From: an uncultured Opitutia bacterium
GTDB taxonomy: Bacteria; Verrucomicrobiota; Verrucomicrobiia; Opitutales; Opitutaceae
DNA: 64,000 nucleotides
Assembly: GCA_903825285.1 (NCBI GenBank)
Contig: CAIJZY010000055.1
Coordinates: forward strand, 51,688-115,687
Direction of reading: 5' to 3'
The translations under genes were made by a program, and so were the position numbers. Shown here one piece after another: positions 18,635 through 28,099 of the stretch. How positions within the stretch are numbered: position 1 is the stretch's first letter; each line of letters starts with the position of its first letter. The notes under the pieces are model-generated. The model saw only the letters and a list, made by a program, of their open reading frames with translations. It made no database searches and was not told where the DNA came from.

Positions 18635-19193
18635 CGTGAGCCTGCCCGAGGTGCTCGGGCTGATCTATTTGGTCTCGGAAGTGGCGGTGCGCTTCGCGCG
18701 GCGCTCGGCCCGCGGGGCGAAGGCGGCGGACGCCGGGTCGCTGGCGCTCCTCTGGGTGGCCATCGGCCTGGGCATCGGCCTCGGCAGCACCGCCACCAAC
18801 CTGATCCAGCAAGCCGCGTTCCCGCTCTCGCGCATTGGCCGGGAGGCGGTGATGGCGGTTTTTGCCTCCGGACTCGCGCTGCGGTGGTGGTCGATCCTGG
18901 CCCTCGGGTCCTTCTTCACCGTCGACGTCGCCATCGCCGCGGACCACCGGCTCATCCGGCGCGGACCCTACCATCTCATGCGCCATCCCTCCTACACCGG
19001 GATGATGCTGGCGTTCGTCGCGCTGGCCCTGGCCTTTCAGAACTGGATCGCCCTCGCCGGCGTGCTGCTGCCGATCGCCGCGGCGCTCGCCTACCGGATC
19101 CGCATCGAGGAGGCCGCGCTGCTCGGCGCCTTCGGCGACGAGTATCGCCAGTACGCGCGGTCCACCCGCCGGCTCGTGCCCGGCGTGTTCTGA
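18624..19193 (+). CDS. Isoprenylcysteine carboxyl methyltransferase-like membrane protein
   Basis: A 189-residue protein with about four membrane segments. The C-terminal half carries the ICMT/PEMT signature: RRGPYHLMRHPSYTGMML, then a hydrophobic pair and IRIEEAALLGAFGDEYRQYA. Bacterial members methylate unknown small or lipid substrates with S-adenosylmethionine. It starts in another frame inside the last codons of upp (11-base overlap), which suggests translational coupling; a link to uracil salvage is not obvious. Confidence 0.8.
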   Translation: MAHDVSLPEVLGLIYLVSEVAVRFARRSARGAKAADAGSLALLWVAIGLGIGLGSTATNLIQQAAFPLSRIGREAVMAVFASGLALRWWSILALGSFFTVDVAIAADHRLIRRGPYHLMRHPSYTGMMLAFVALALAFQNWIALAGVLLPIAAALAYRIRIEEAALLGAFGDEYRQYARSTRRLVPGVF

Positions 19194-19220
19194 AGCTCGC
19201 GCGGGCCCGCCCCGGGGGCG

Positions 19221-22160
19221 CTAGACCAGCGCGTCGTAGAGAATCTCCGCCGGGTGCAGCGCGTGACGGCCCGTGCCGTCCTTGATCTGGTGGCGGCAGC
19301 TGGTGCCCGGCGCGGCCACCAGGGTGTCCGCCGCCGCCGCGCGCACCGCGGGGAACAGCACCAGCTCGCCGACCTGCTGCGACAGGGCGAAGTGCTCCTT
19401 CTCGTAGCCAAACGCGCCCGCCATGCCGCAGCAGCCGCTCGGGATGGTTTCCACGGTGTAGTTCGCCGGCAGGCGCAGCGCCTTCACCGTCGGCTCGATC
19501 GAGGCGAGCGACTTCTGGTGACAGTGGCCGTGCAACTTGACCTTCCGCGGGGTGGTCGTGAACGACTCGCGCCGAATACGGCCGCGCTCGAACTCGCGGA
19601 CGAGAAACTCGTCCACCAGCAGCGCGTTCTTGGCCAGCGCCTGCGCCGCCGGGATCAGGTGTGACGGCACCAGGTCGGGCGCCTCGTCGCGGAAGCCGAG
19701 GATGGCGGACGGCTCGATGCCGATCAGCGGGGTCTCGGCCGTGACCACGTCCTTCAGCAGCTCAACGTTGCGGATGGCCAGCCGCTGCGCCCAGCGGAGC
19801 AGGCCCTTGGAGATCTGCGCGCGGCCGCTGTCGACGTGCCGCGGGATGACCACCTCGTAGCCCAGCCGGTTCAGCAGCAGCACGACCTTCCCGCCCAGAT
19901 CGGCGTCATGGAAGTTCGTGAACTCGTCGCAGAACAGCCAGACGCGGCCGTTGGGGAACGGCCCGCCCTGGTTCGCGTGGCGCGCGTGCCAGCGCCGCAG
20001 CGTCGTCCGCGGCAGCGTCGGGATGCTGCGGCCGAGGGCGAAGCCCGAGGCGCGCTTGATCAGCCCGGAGGTGACGCGGTTGGTGACGAACCAATTGTGC
20101 ACCACCGGCGCGATCGAGGCCAGGGCCATGGCGCGGGAGAAGTTGGCAATCAGCCGCGAGCGCAGCGGCACGCCGTGCGCGTCGTGGTAGTGCTGCAGCC
20201 ACTCGGTCTTGAGCCGGGCGACGTCCACGTTGGAGGGGCACTCCGACTTGCAGGCCTTGCACGAGAGGCAGAGCTCCATCACCTCCGCGATCTCGGGGTT
20301 GTCGAACGGCTTCGCCGCATCGCGCGGGTTCGTGAGCATGTGGCGCAGCATGTTCGCGCGGGCGCGGGTCGTGTCCTTCTCGTTCCGCGTGGCCATGAAG
20401 CTCGGGCACATGGTGCCGCCCATGAGGTGGGACTTCCGGCAGTCGCCGGAGCCGTTGCACTTCTCGGCGGCGCGGAGGATGCCCTGCGTGGCGCTGAAGT
20501 TGAGGATGGTGGGATAATCCGGCGTCGCATGGCCGGGGCCGTGGCGCAGCGACGTGTCCATCGGCGGCGTGTCGATGATCTTGCCCGGGTTGAAGAGCCC
20601 GTCCGGGTCGAAGGTCTCCTTCACGCGGCGCATCATGGCGTAGCACTCGTCGCCGACCATAAAGCGGATGAACTCGCCGCGCAGGCGGCCGTCGCCGTGC
20701 TCGCCGCTGAGCGAGCCGCGGTACTTCTTCACCAGCGCGGCCACGTCGGTCGCGATGCCCCGAAACATCTTCAGCCCCTCCACGGTCTTGAGGTTGAAGA
20801 GCGGCCGCGTGTGCAGCTCGCCGGAGCCGGCGTGGGCGTAGTAGACGCAGTTGATGCCATACTTGTCGCGCATCAGGGCGTCGAACTCGCCGATGTAGGC
20901 CGGCAGGTCCGCGACCGCGACTGCGGTGTCCTCCACGACCTCGCGCGGCTTGGCGTCGCCGGGGACGTTGGACATCAGTCCCTGGCCCGCGCGGCGCAGC
21001 TCCCAGACCTTGTTGCCGTCCTCGCCCCAGAGCACGGGGAACGCATGGCCCAGATTGGCCGCGCGCAGTTCCGCCTCCAGGTCGCGCAGCGTCGCCTCGA
21101 TGTCCTCGCGCTGCTCGCGGCGGATCTCGATGACGAGGATCGCGCCGGGGTCGCCCTGGACGAAGAAGCGGTTCTTGGCCTGCTCGAGGTTCGACTTCGT
21201 GCACTCGAGGATGTGGCGGTCGATCAGCTCCACCGCGCTCGGCCGGTGCCGCAGCGCCACGAGGGTGGCGTGGAGCGACTCCTGCACCGTCTGGAAATGG
21301 GCGCAGAGCAACGCGCCCGGCGGCGGGAGGGGCACGCAGTTAAGCTCGAACTCGAGCCCGAGGAACAGGGTGCCCTCGGAGCCGGCGAGGAGCCGGCAGA
21401 GGTTGAAGGGCTGGGCCGCGGCGGGGTCGAAGACCGCGCAGTCCATCAGCAGGTCGAGCGCGTAGCCCGTGTTGCGGCGCGTGACCGACGGATTCGGGTA
21501 GTGCTCGCGGATGAGCCGCCGGTTCTCCGCCTTGCCGAGCAGGTCGCGGACGGTGCGGTAGATGCGGGTCTCGAGCGTGTCCGGCCCGGAGCACTTGGCC
21601 GCGAACTCCTCGCGGGTCAGCGGGCCGAAGGTGACCTCCGAGCCGTCGCTGAGGAGGCCGCGCGTCGAGATGAGGTGGTCGCGCGTCGAGCCGTAGACCA
21701 CCGAGTTCGAGCCGCACGAGTTGTTGCCGACCATGCCGCCCATCATCGCGCGGTTCGCGGTGGAGGTCTCGGGCCCGAACAGCAGGCCGTGGGGCTGGAG
21801 GGCGAGGTTGAGCTCGTTGCGCACGACGCCCGGCTGCACGCGCACGCGGTGGCGCGGGGCGTCGATCTCGAGGATGCGGTTCAGGTAGCGGCCGACGTCC
21901 AGCACAAGGCCGGAGCCGACCACCTGTCCGGCCAGCGACGTGCCGGCGCCGCGCGGGATGACGCCGAGCCGGTGCCGCCGGGCGAAACCGAGAAGCGTCT
22001 TCACGTCCTGCTCCGTCCGCGGGATGGCGACGGCCGCGGGGAGTTCCTGGTACTCGGAGGCGTCCGTGGCGTAGAGGAGCCGCAGGGTTCGGCTGGTGTG
22101 CAGGTCACCCTCGAGGGTGCCGGCGAGCTGGGCAAAGTCAGCGGTCGTGGGCGCAGCCAT
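19221..22160 (-). CDS. FAD-linked and Fe-S dehydrogenase (D-lactate / 2-hydroxyacid type)
   Basis: A 979-residue fusion. The N-terminal half is a PCMH-type FAD domain (PRGAGTSLAGQVVGSGLVLD, NNSCGSNSVVYGS) with its oxidase cap. The C-terminal half is GlpC-like, with CNGSGDCRKS and CLSCKACKSECP for Fe-S clusters, and a CCG motif (SGCCGMAGAFGYEKEH). This layout matches large D-lactate or D-2-hydroxyglutarate dehydrogenases of the YdiJ type, which feed electrons to quinone. The substrate is not settled. Start 22160 is chosen over 22175; both are possible. Confidence 0.88.
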   Translation of the reverse strand: MAAPTTADFAQLAGTLEGDLHTSRTLRLLYATDASEYQELPAAVAIPRTEQDVKTLLGFARRHRLGVIPRGAGTSLAGQVVGSGLVLDVGRYLNRILEIDAPRHRVRVQPGVVRNELNLALQPHGLLFGPETSTANRAMMGGMVGNNSCGSNSVVYGSTRDHLISTRGLLSDGSEVTFGPLTREEFAAKCSGPDTLETRIYRTVRDLLGKAENRRLIREHYPNPSVTRRNTGYALDLLMDCAVFDPAAAQPFNLCRLLAGSEGTLFLGLEFELNCVPLPPPGALLCAHFQTVQESLHATLVALRHRPSAVELIDRHILECTKSNLEQAKNRFFVQGDPGAILVIEIRREQREDIEATLRDLEAELRAANLGHAFPVLWGEDGNKVWELRRAGQGLMSNVPGDAKPREVVEDTAVAVADLPAYIGEFDALMRDKYGINCVYYAHAGSGELHTRPLFNLKTVEGLKMFRGIATDVAALVKKYRGSLSGEHGDGRLRGEFIRFMVGDECYAMMRRVKETFDPDGLFNPGKIIDTPPMDTSLRHGPGHATPDYPTILNFSATQGILRAAEKCNGSGDCRKSHLMGGTMCPSFMATRNEKDTTRARANMLRHMLTNPRDAAKPFDNPEIAEVMELCLSCKACKSECPSNVDVARLKTEWLQHYHDAHGVPLRSRLIANFSRAMALASIAPVVHNWFVTNRVTSGLIKRASGFALGRSIPTLPRTTLRRWHARHANQGGPFPNGRVWLFCDEFTNFHDADLGGKVVLLLNRLGYEVVIPRHVDSGRAQISKGLLRWAQRLAIRNVELLKDVVTAETPLIGIEPSAILGFRDEAPDLVPSHLIPAAQALAKNALLVDEFLVREFERGRIRRESFTTTPRKVKLHGHCHQKSLASIEPTVKALRLPANYTVETIPSGCCGMAGAFGYEKEHFALSQQVGELVLFPAVRAAAADTLVAAPGTSCRHQIKDGTGRHALHPAEILYDALV

Positions 22161-22279
22161 AGGACCGCGAGCCAAGCAGCACGGTGCCGCGGACGCGAGC
22201 CTCCGCCAGCCCCGCCCGCATCAATCCAGCCCACCTGCGCCCGGGTGCAGCGCAGCTAATCCTTTCGCCGCCGGGATGA

Positions 22280-23341
22280 TTATTTCCAGTTCAGCACCAG
22301 CCGGGTGAAGTAGCCCGTGTCCAGGCGCTCCACGCCCTTGCCGGGCTTGCTGTTGTAGTCGTTGTTCAAGCCGAGGCGCAGCTTCCAGGCCGGATTGGCC
22401 ATCGGCAGCTCGTAGAACGACTCATGGGTCAGGTGGAAATTGCTGAAGTCCTCGAACGAGGGCACGTAGGACAGGCGATTCACCAGCTTGGAGGAGGTGA
22501 ACTCCCACTCGTGGTTGAGGCCGAAGTCCAGGCCCATGCTCTTCAGGGCCGCGTGGGTCGGATCGGTGTAGCCCTCATAGCGGAACGAGAGACCACCGCG
22601 GGTGGTGAGCAGGTGCTTCGGCTCCTTGATCACGTCATAGCCGAAGCCGGCCGCCGCCGTGTTGTAGAGGTTGATGTCCTTCACGCGGTCGAAGCCACCC
22701 TCGTCGCGGGCATACCAGGACAGCGCGCCGGAGAAGTTGTTGGCGTAGTCGATTCCCGCCCGGAACTGGTCCGCGCTCTTCTGGCCGTCCGCCACCTGCC
22801 GGTCGTACGCGGAGTAGAACTGCAGGGTGTCCTCGGCCGTCTTGAGCGTGGCCCGGAAGCTGGCCGAAGTGCCGAGCCGCTCCGTGTTGCCGGTCTTGCC
22901 GGAAACGTCCATCGAAGCCTCGTAGGCCCAGTGGCGCTCCTTTTCGGCCAGGGCCTTCTTCATGACCGCCACCTGCGGATCCTCGCCTCCGGGGGCCCAG
23001 GTCGCCGCGACCTTTTCCACGTGCGTGGTCAACTGGCCGTCGGCGCCGGTGATCTTGAGCGTGCCGGCCTCCGACGACACCGTGCCCTGCAGCGTGGTGC
23101 CCGTGGCCAGGCGCACGACGACGGGCTGGTCCGTGGTCAGGCCGCTGACCTCGGACTGCTTGATGGTGAGGTCGCCCGCGTAGTCGGTCGTGACGTAGAC
23201 ATTTCCGCCCTCAATCTTGGTCACCTTGCCCACAATTCGGGCGCCGCTCTTGGTTTCGACGATGTCGGCCCAAGCGGTCGAAGCCGCCAGAGTGGCGCCG
23301 AGAAGGATGAGCAATGCGGTGGCAGTGGTGCGGAGGTTCAT
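22280..23341 (-). CDS. DUF481 outer-membrane beta-barrel protein
   Basis: A 353-residue protein from ATG 23341 with a signal peptide (LLILLGATLAASTAWA). Residues 25-125 form small beta-type repeats (IVETKSGARIVGKVTKIEGG), and residues 140-353 alternate polar and aromatic residues as in the DUF481 salt-induced outer-membrane family. It ends in a C-terminal aromatic strand (RLVLNWK). Role unknown, probably an envelope protein. The start lies four bases behind CTATCT. Confidence 0.82.
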   Translation of the reverse strand: MNLRTTATALLILLGATLAASTAWADIVETKSGARIVGKVTKIEGGNVYVTTDYAGDLTIKQSEVSGLTTDQPVVVRLATGTTLQGTVSSEAGTLKITGADGQLTTHVEKVAATWAPGGEDPQVAVMKKALAEKERHWAYEASMDVSGKTGNTERLGTSASFRATLKTAEDTLQFYSAYDRQVADGQKSADQFRAGIDYANNFSGALSWYARDEGGFDRVKDINLYNTAAAGFGYDVIKEPKHLLTTRGGLSFRYEGYTDPTHAALKSMGLDFGLNHEWEFTSSKLVNRLSYVPSFEDFSNFHLTHESFYELPMANPAWKLRLGLNNDYNSKPGKGVERLDTGYFTRLVLNWK

Positions 23342-23499
23342 GGGTAGATAGGAAGGTGGAAAAAACTGAATTCGCCCCATTATTGTCAATCCTGCTGGGG
23401 GTTTTACCTGATTTTTGCTGATACCCCATTTTGGGCCTCGGGCGCGCGCCAGCTCGACAAGTCGCTCTCCGGCGCGTTGTTTCCACGGACCAGAGCATC

Positions 23500-24414
23500 A
23501 TGTCCGCGCCCGCCCACCGCCCCGCCCTCATCGTCGCCGACCGCTGGCGCGACTATCAGCTGCTGGACTGTGGGGACGGCATGAAGCAGGAGCGCTGGGG
23601 CCCCTACACCCTCGTGCGGCCCGACCCGCAGATCATCTGGCCGCGTCATGCGGGCGATCAGGAGGGACGGCCGCCGGCGAAATGGGAGGAGTGGGACGGC
23701 TTTTACCACCGCAGCGAGCAAGGCGGCGGCAAGTGGGAGTTCCGCCGGGAGCTGCCCGACCACTGGCAGATCCGCTACGGGGCCCTGACCTTCAAGATCC
23801 ACCCCACCTCGTTCAAGCACACCGGCCTGTTCCCGGAGCAGGCCGTCAACTGGGACTGGTTCAGCGCGAAGATCGCGGCGGCGCGGACCGCCGGCCGCGA
23901 GGTCTCGGTGCTCAATCTTTTCGGCTACACCGGCGCGGCCACGGTCGCCGCCGCGGCCGCCGGGGCCAGCGTGTGCCACGTGGACGCCGCCGAGGGCATG
24001 GTGAAATGGTGCCGCGAGAACGCGGCGCTCAGCGGCCTGGCCGCCGCCCCGATCCGCTACATCACGGATGACTGCCTGAAATTCGTCCGCCGCGAGATCA
24101 AGCGCGGCCGGCGCTACGACGCCATCATCATGGATCCGCCCACCTACGGTCGCGGCAGCACCGGCGAGATGTGGCGGCTGGAAGATCACCTCTGGGAACT
24201 GCTGGCCGAATGTCGGGAGCTGCTCAGCGAGCAGCCGCTGTTCTTCCTGATCAACGCCTACACCGCGCGGCTCTCGCCCACCGTCGTCGCCAACCTCCTC
24301 GCGGAGCTGCTCGGCGGCCGCGGCGGCGCGATCACGGCCGGCGAGGTCGGCCTGCCGGTGCAGCGCGACGGCAAGGTCCTCCCCTGCGGCATCTATGGCC
24401 GCTGGGAGGCCTGA
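23500..24414 (+). CDS. Class I SAM-dependent RNA methyltransferase, RlmI/RlmK-like
   Basis: A 304-residue protein from ATG 23500. The methyltransferase core shows NLFGYTGAATVAAAAAGA (SAM motif I), HVDAAEGMVKWCREN and the catalytic-loop motif IIMDPPTYGRG, as in 23S rRNA cytosine methyltransferases of the RlmI group. The N-terminal PUA part of RlmI is absent and replaced by a different domain of about 120 residues, as in a shorter subfamily. The exact target RNA is unknown. Confidence 0.82.
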   Translation: MSAPAHRPALIVADRWRDYQLLDCGDGMKQERWGPYTLVRPDPQIIWPRHAGDQEGRPPAKWEEWDGFYHRSEQGGGKWEFRRELPDHWQIRYGALTFKIHPTSFKHTGLFPEQAVNWDWFSAKIAAARTAGREVSVLNLFGYTGAATVAAAAAGASVCHVDAAEGMVKWCRENAALSGLAAAPIRYITDDCLKFVRREIKRGRRYDAIIMDPPTYGRGSTGEMWRLEDHLWELLAECRELLSEQPLFFLINAYTARLSPTVVANLLAELLGGRGGAITAGEVGLPVQRDGKVLPCGIYGRWEA

Positions 24415-24420
24415 GCGGGG

Positions 24421-26367
24421 TTACTTCGCCGCCGGGGCGGCGTCGGCCGGCATGTGCTGCGCGAGGAATTTCTCGACGTCCGTCAGCAGCTTGGCGTGGC
24501 GCTCGAAACCGTAGCGCTGGTCGTGGTAGTTCGTGTTGAACTGCACCTCGTGGCCCGCCTTTTTCAGGGCCGCGGCCATCGCCTTGCTCTGGTTGAAGCT
24601 CCAGTCGTCCGCATCGCTGTCATGGGCCAGCAGCAGCGGCGCCTTGATCCGGTCGGCCAGGTTCAGGGGCGAGATGGCGCGAAGGCTGGCGGGGTCCGCG
24701 GCCGGGTCGCCGATCCATTCCGTGGAATAGGCATAGACGTCGGGATCCATGTCGGACTTGTCGATGACCTTCACCAGATCGGTGTATGGGGCGAGCGCGA
24801 TGCCGCAGCAGTAGAGGTCCGGCTCCAGCGCCAGGCTCATCAGCGCGGAGTAGCCGCCAAGCGCGCCGTAGCCGGCCACGCCCACCCGTGCCGGATCGGC
24901 GAGGCCCTGGCGGATCGCCCAGCGCACGCCGTCCGCGACGTCGAGCTGGACCTCCCGGCCGATCTTGCGCCGCCCCAGATCGCGGAACGGTTCGCCGTAG
25001 CCGCTGGCCCCGCGCGCATTGACCTGCAACACGGCGTAACCGCGGTTCGCGAGGAACTGGGCGGAGGAATTGAACGACCAGGTGTCCCGCTCCCACGGGC
25101 TGTTCCGCAGCAGCACCACAAGGGGAAGGTGCTTGGGCTCGCGGCCCTTCGGGAAAGTGAGGTAGCCGTTGATCATGACCCCATCGCGCGCCTTGAAGCG
25201 CACGGGGGCCACGTCGGCCATCTTCGCCGGGGCAATCCAGGGCCGCGTCGACACCATCTTCTCCAGCTTTTGCGCCGCGCGGTCGAAATGGTAGTACGTG
25301 CCCGGGTCGCTGGCCGTCCATGAGAGCACCATCAGCTGCATCCGGTCATCGCTCAGGCTGACAATCGTGTTGATCTTCTGGGGCAGGGCCTGGTCGAGCG
25401 CCGCCTGCGCCTGGGCCAGGCCGGGGTCGATCCAGAAGGTGCGGGGAAATTCCGTCATGTAGCGCAGGCCGATCAACTCGCGCTCCTTCGGCGCAAACAA
25501 CGGCATCTGGTACAGCAGCCGGTTGGCCTCCGCCGGCGAGTGCCCGGGGATGATGTCGTAGCGCTCGTTGCCCAGCATGAGCTCGCCGAGCCGGCGCTGG
25601 ACGAGGTCATAGGGATACACGCCCCAGGTGCCGGCCGGCGTGATGCGCGAGACGTACAGCGTCTTCCCGTCGGCGGAGAAGCCCAGCGGGCGCACCTGCG
25701 GGTCCGTCCAGTCCATGCCCTTGAGCGTCTCCCATTGCGCGGATTCGTCGGCGCGGTAAATCGCGCGATACTGCGTGCCCTTGATCTCCACGGCCACGGT
25801 CGTCGCGCCTTGCGGATTCACCCCCCAGGCAACGACACTGCCCGGGTTTTCCACTTCCCGAATCGGCGCCCCGAACCGCGTGTTGACCTTGAGGATGAAG
25901 GGTCGATCGGGCACCCAGTAGGCGACGTGACTCATGCCCACCGGGTTCGCCTGCTCATAGGTGTTGACCAGCATGATGCCCTCCTTCTCGTCGCGATAGA
26001 GGTAAACGGGGCTTCCGCCGGGCAGCTGGTACACGGCATGGGTGCCGTCGCGGTCGATGGCCGCCCACCGGCCATGGGCCGAGAAGACCAGGCGCCGGTT
26101 GTTCACCCAGAAATACTCGGAGTAGTGGCTCCACGCGGCGTCGGAACCCTCCAGTTCGATGCCCTGCTGCTTGCCGCTGGCGAGGTCGTAGATGAACAGC
26201 CGATTGTCGCCGTGGATGGTCTGGCCGTAGACCACGGTCTTGCCGTCCGGCGCGATGGCCATGCCCGTGAACGCCTCCTCGTGGCTGAAATCCTCGACGG
26301 GCAGGCGCTCCGCGCGGGCCACGGCCAGGGAACCGACCAACACTGCCAACAATGGGAAGGTGCGCAT
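24421..26367 (-). CDS. S9 family peptidase-like protein with substituted catalytic triad
   Basis: A 648-residue protein from ATG 26367 with a signal peptide (LLAVLVGSLAVARAE). It has an N-terminal beta-propeller (residues about 25-390) and a C-terminal alpha/beta hydrolase domain, as in prolyl oligopeptidases. The nucleophile elbow reads GYGALGGY, giving Ala502 where G-x-S-x-G-G has Ser. The His-loop reads DQRYGF with Tyr619 where EGHGF has His. The Asp-loop reads HDSDADDW, with Ala586 at the usual Asp and Asp neighbours on both sides. It may therefore be a non-catalytic, ligand-binding relative. The short gap to the SIS gene holds divergent starts. Confidence 0.82.
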   Translation of the reverse strand: MRTFPLLAVLVGSLAVARAERLPVEDFSHEEAFTGMAIAPDGKTVVYGQTIHGDNRLFIYDLASGKQQGIELEGSDAAWSHYSEYFWVNNRRLVFSAHGRWAAIDRDGTHAVYQLPGGSPVYLYRDEKEGIMLVNTYEQANPVGMSHVAYWVPDRPFILKVNTRFGAPIREVENPGSVVAWGVNPQGATTVAVEIKGTQYRAIYRADESAQWETLKGMDWTDPQVRPLGFSADGKTLYVSRITPAGTWGVYPYDLVQRRLGELMLGNERYDIIPGHSPAEANRLLYQMPLFAPKERELIGLRYMTEFPRTFWIDPGLAQAQAALDQALPQKINTIVSLSDDRMQLMVLSWTASDPGTYYHFDRAAQKLEKMVSTRPWIAPAKMADVAPVRFKARDGVMINGYLTFPKGREPKHLPLVVLLRNSPWERDTWSFNSSAQFLANRGYAVLQVNARGASGYGEPFRDLGRRKIGREVQLDVADGVRWAIRQGLADPARVGVAGYGALGGYSALMSLALEPDLYCCGIALAPYTDLVKVIDKSDMDPDVYAYSTEWIGDPAADPASLRAISPLNLADRIKAPLLLAHDSDADDWSFNQSKAMAAALKKAGHEVQFNTNYHDQRYGFERHAKLLTDVEKFLAQHMPADAAPAAK

Positions 26368-26434
26368 GGGGTAATTGGGGTGCCGCGCACTTTTGCCGCG
26401 ACTTAATCCCGGGGAAAGCTTTTCTCTCACCTTT

Positions 26435-27163
26435 ATGACCTCCCTCGCCGACACCTTCTACACGCACATCACCGCGCTGCTCGAAACGGTCCGCACGCGG
26501 AACGCCAGCGTCCTCCGCCAGCTCGCGCCCGTCATCGGCCGGTCCATCGCCGAGGGCGGCATGGTGCACACCTTCGGCAGCGGCCACAGCGACATCATCG
26601 CGCGCGAGATCATCGGCCGGGCCGGCGGCCTCGTCTGCGTCAACGGCATCATCGATCCCACCGGCGGCTTCATCGAGAACCTCGTCGGCTACGGCACGCA
26701 GCTCGTCGAGCGCCACGACCGCCAGTACCAGCTGCTGCCCGGCGAGACCATCATCATCATCTCCAACTCCGGCAAGAACAGCTCGCCGCTCGAGGTCGCC
26801 CTCTACGCCAAGAAGAAGGGCCTGAATGTCGTCGGCCTCACCTCCGTCGCGATGTCGACCACCTACGCCACGGTTCATCCCGGCGGGAAAAACCTCCACG
26901 CGGTCGCGGACTACGTCCTCGACAACGGCGGCATCCCCGGCGACGCCGTCGTCGAGGTCGCCCCCGGCACCCGCGCCGGCCCGACCTCGACGCTCACCAG
27001 CGCGCTGCTGCTGAACCTCCTGATGCTCGAGGTCACCGACTGGCTCCGGGCCCAGGGCCACCCGCTGCCGGTGCTCGTCAGCCAAAACCTGCCCGGCACG
27101 GTCGAGCACAACCGCGCCCTGGGCCAGAAATACAAGCACCGCCTGAGCCGGCAGCTGACCTGA
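26435..27163 (+). CDS. SIS-domain sugar-phosphate-binding protein (UPF0309)
   Basis: A 242-residue protein from ATG 26435. It matches the UPF0309 group: GGMVHTFGSGHSDIIAREI, RAGGLVCVN, IIISNSGKNSSPLEVAL and the end GTVEHNRALGQKYK. SIS domains bind phosphosugars and act as isomerases, deaminases, lyases or regulators. It is the first gene of a plus-strand run with a sugar kinase and a mannosidase, which suggests it processes the phosphorylated sugar. Its exact reaction is unknown. Confidence 0.85.
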   Translation: MTSLADTFYTHITALLETVRTRNASVLRQLAPVIGRSIAEGGMVHTFGSGHSDIIAREIIGRAGGLVCVNGIIDPTGGFIENLVGYGTQLVERHDRQYQLLPGETIIIISNSGKNSSPLEVALYAKKKGLNVVGLTSVAMSTTYATVHPGGKNLHAVADYVLDNGGIPGDAVVEVAPGTRAGPTSTLTSALLLNLLMLEVTDWLRAQGHPLPVLVSQNLPGTVEHNRALGQKYKHRLSRQLT

Positions 27164-27175
27164 CCCACCCGCGCC

Positions 27176-28096
27176 ATGAGCTACAAGATCGGGGTCGACG
27201 GCGGCGGGACCAAGACGGAGTGCATGCTGCTGGACGCCAGCGGCCGGATGATCGCGGGCCACATCGGGGCGGGCTGCAACCCGAGCATTGCCGGTCCGGA
27301 GCAGGCCGCCTCCATTGTCACCGCCGCGCTGGCCTCGCTGCGCGCACAGGCCGCGACGCACGCCGCCGAGAACGCCGGCGGCTCCGGCGAGCTGGTGGGC
27401 CACACGCTGCTGTGCATGGCCGGCCACCGCGAGTTCTGGCGCGAGTATGCGCGGCAACTGACGGGCTTCGGCCGCGTTCTGACCACCGACGACTCGCTGC
27501 CCGTGCTGGAGCTCGCCACCGGCGGACGGCCGGGCCTGGTGCTGCACTCGGGCACCGGCTCCTTCGTCGCCGCGCGCACCACCGACGGCGCGGCGCACTA
27601 CGCGGGCGGGCTCGGCTGGCGCTTCGGCGATCCCGGCAGCGGCTATGACCTCGGCCGCCGCGCCCTGGCGCGCGGCCTGCTCGAGCTGCAGGGCTGGGTG
27701 ACGCCCTCGCGGCTCGGCGCCGCCGTGCGCGCGCACGCCGGCCTCGAGTCCACCGCCGACGCCGGCACCGTGACCCGCGCCTACTACCAGCACGCCGAGC
27801 CCAACCGCCACATCGCCGCCCTCGCCCCCGCGATCCTGCGGCTGGCCGCCGAGCGCGACGCGGTCGCGCGGGAGATTGTCCTCGCCTCGACCGGCGAGCT
27901 GCTCGACTTGGCGGTGGGCGTCGCGACCAAGCTGTTTTCCGCCACGCTCATCCCCACCGTGTCCGCCGGACTCAGCGGCCCGATCCTCACCCACCCGGTG
28001 GTGCACGAGGCCCTGTCCGCCCGCGCGCCCTTCACGCTCACCCCGATCACCGAGACCCCCATCGAAGGCGTGCGGCGGATGCTGGCCCGCTCCTGA
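27176..28096 (+). CDS. BadF/BcrAD-type N-acetylglucosamine kinase-like protein
   Basis: A 306-residue ASKHA-fold ATPase: phosphate-1 motif IGVDGGGTKTE at residues 5-15, LVLHSGTGSF as phosphate-2, and LGWRFGDPGSGYDLGR, the segment shared by N-acetylglucosamine kinases of this family. It should phosphorylate an amino sugar in the cytoplasm. It starts 12 bases after the SIS gene and the mannosidase starts three bases after its stop, a clear operon. Confidence 0.87.
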   Translation: MSYKIGVDGGGTKTECMLLDASGRMIAGHIGAGCNPSIAGPEQAASIVTAALASLRAQAATHAAENAGGSGELVGHTLLCMAGHREFWREYARQLTGFGRVLTTDDSLPVLELATGGRPGLVLHSGTGSFVAARTTDGAAHYAGGLGWRFGDPGSGYDLGRRALARGLLELQGWVTPSRLGAAVRAHAGLESTADAGTVTRAYYQHAEPNRHIAALAPAILRLAAERDAVAREIVLASTGELLDLAVGVATKLFSATLIPTVSAGLSGPILTHPVVHEALSARAPFTLTPITETPIEGVRRMLARS

Positions 28097-28099
28097 CCG

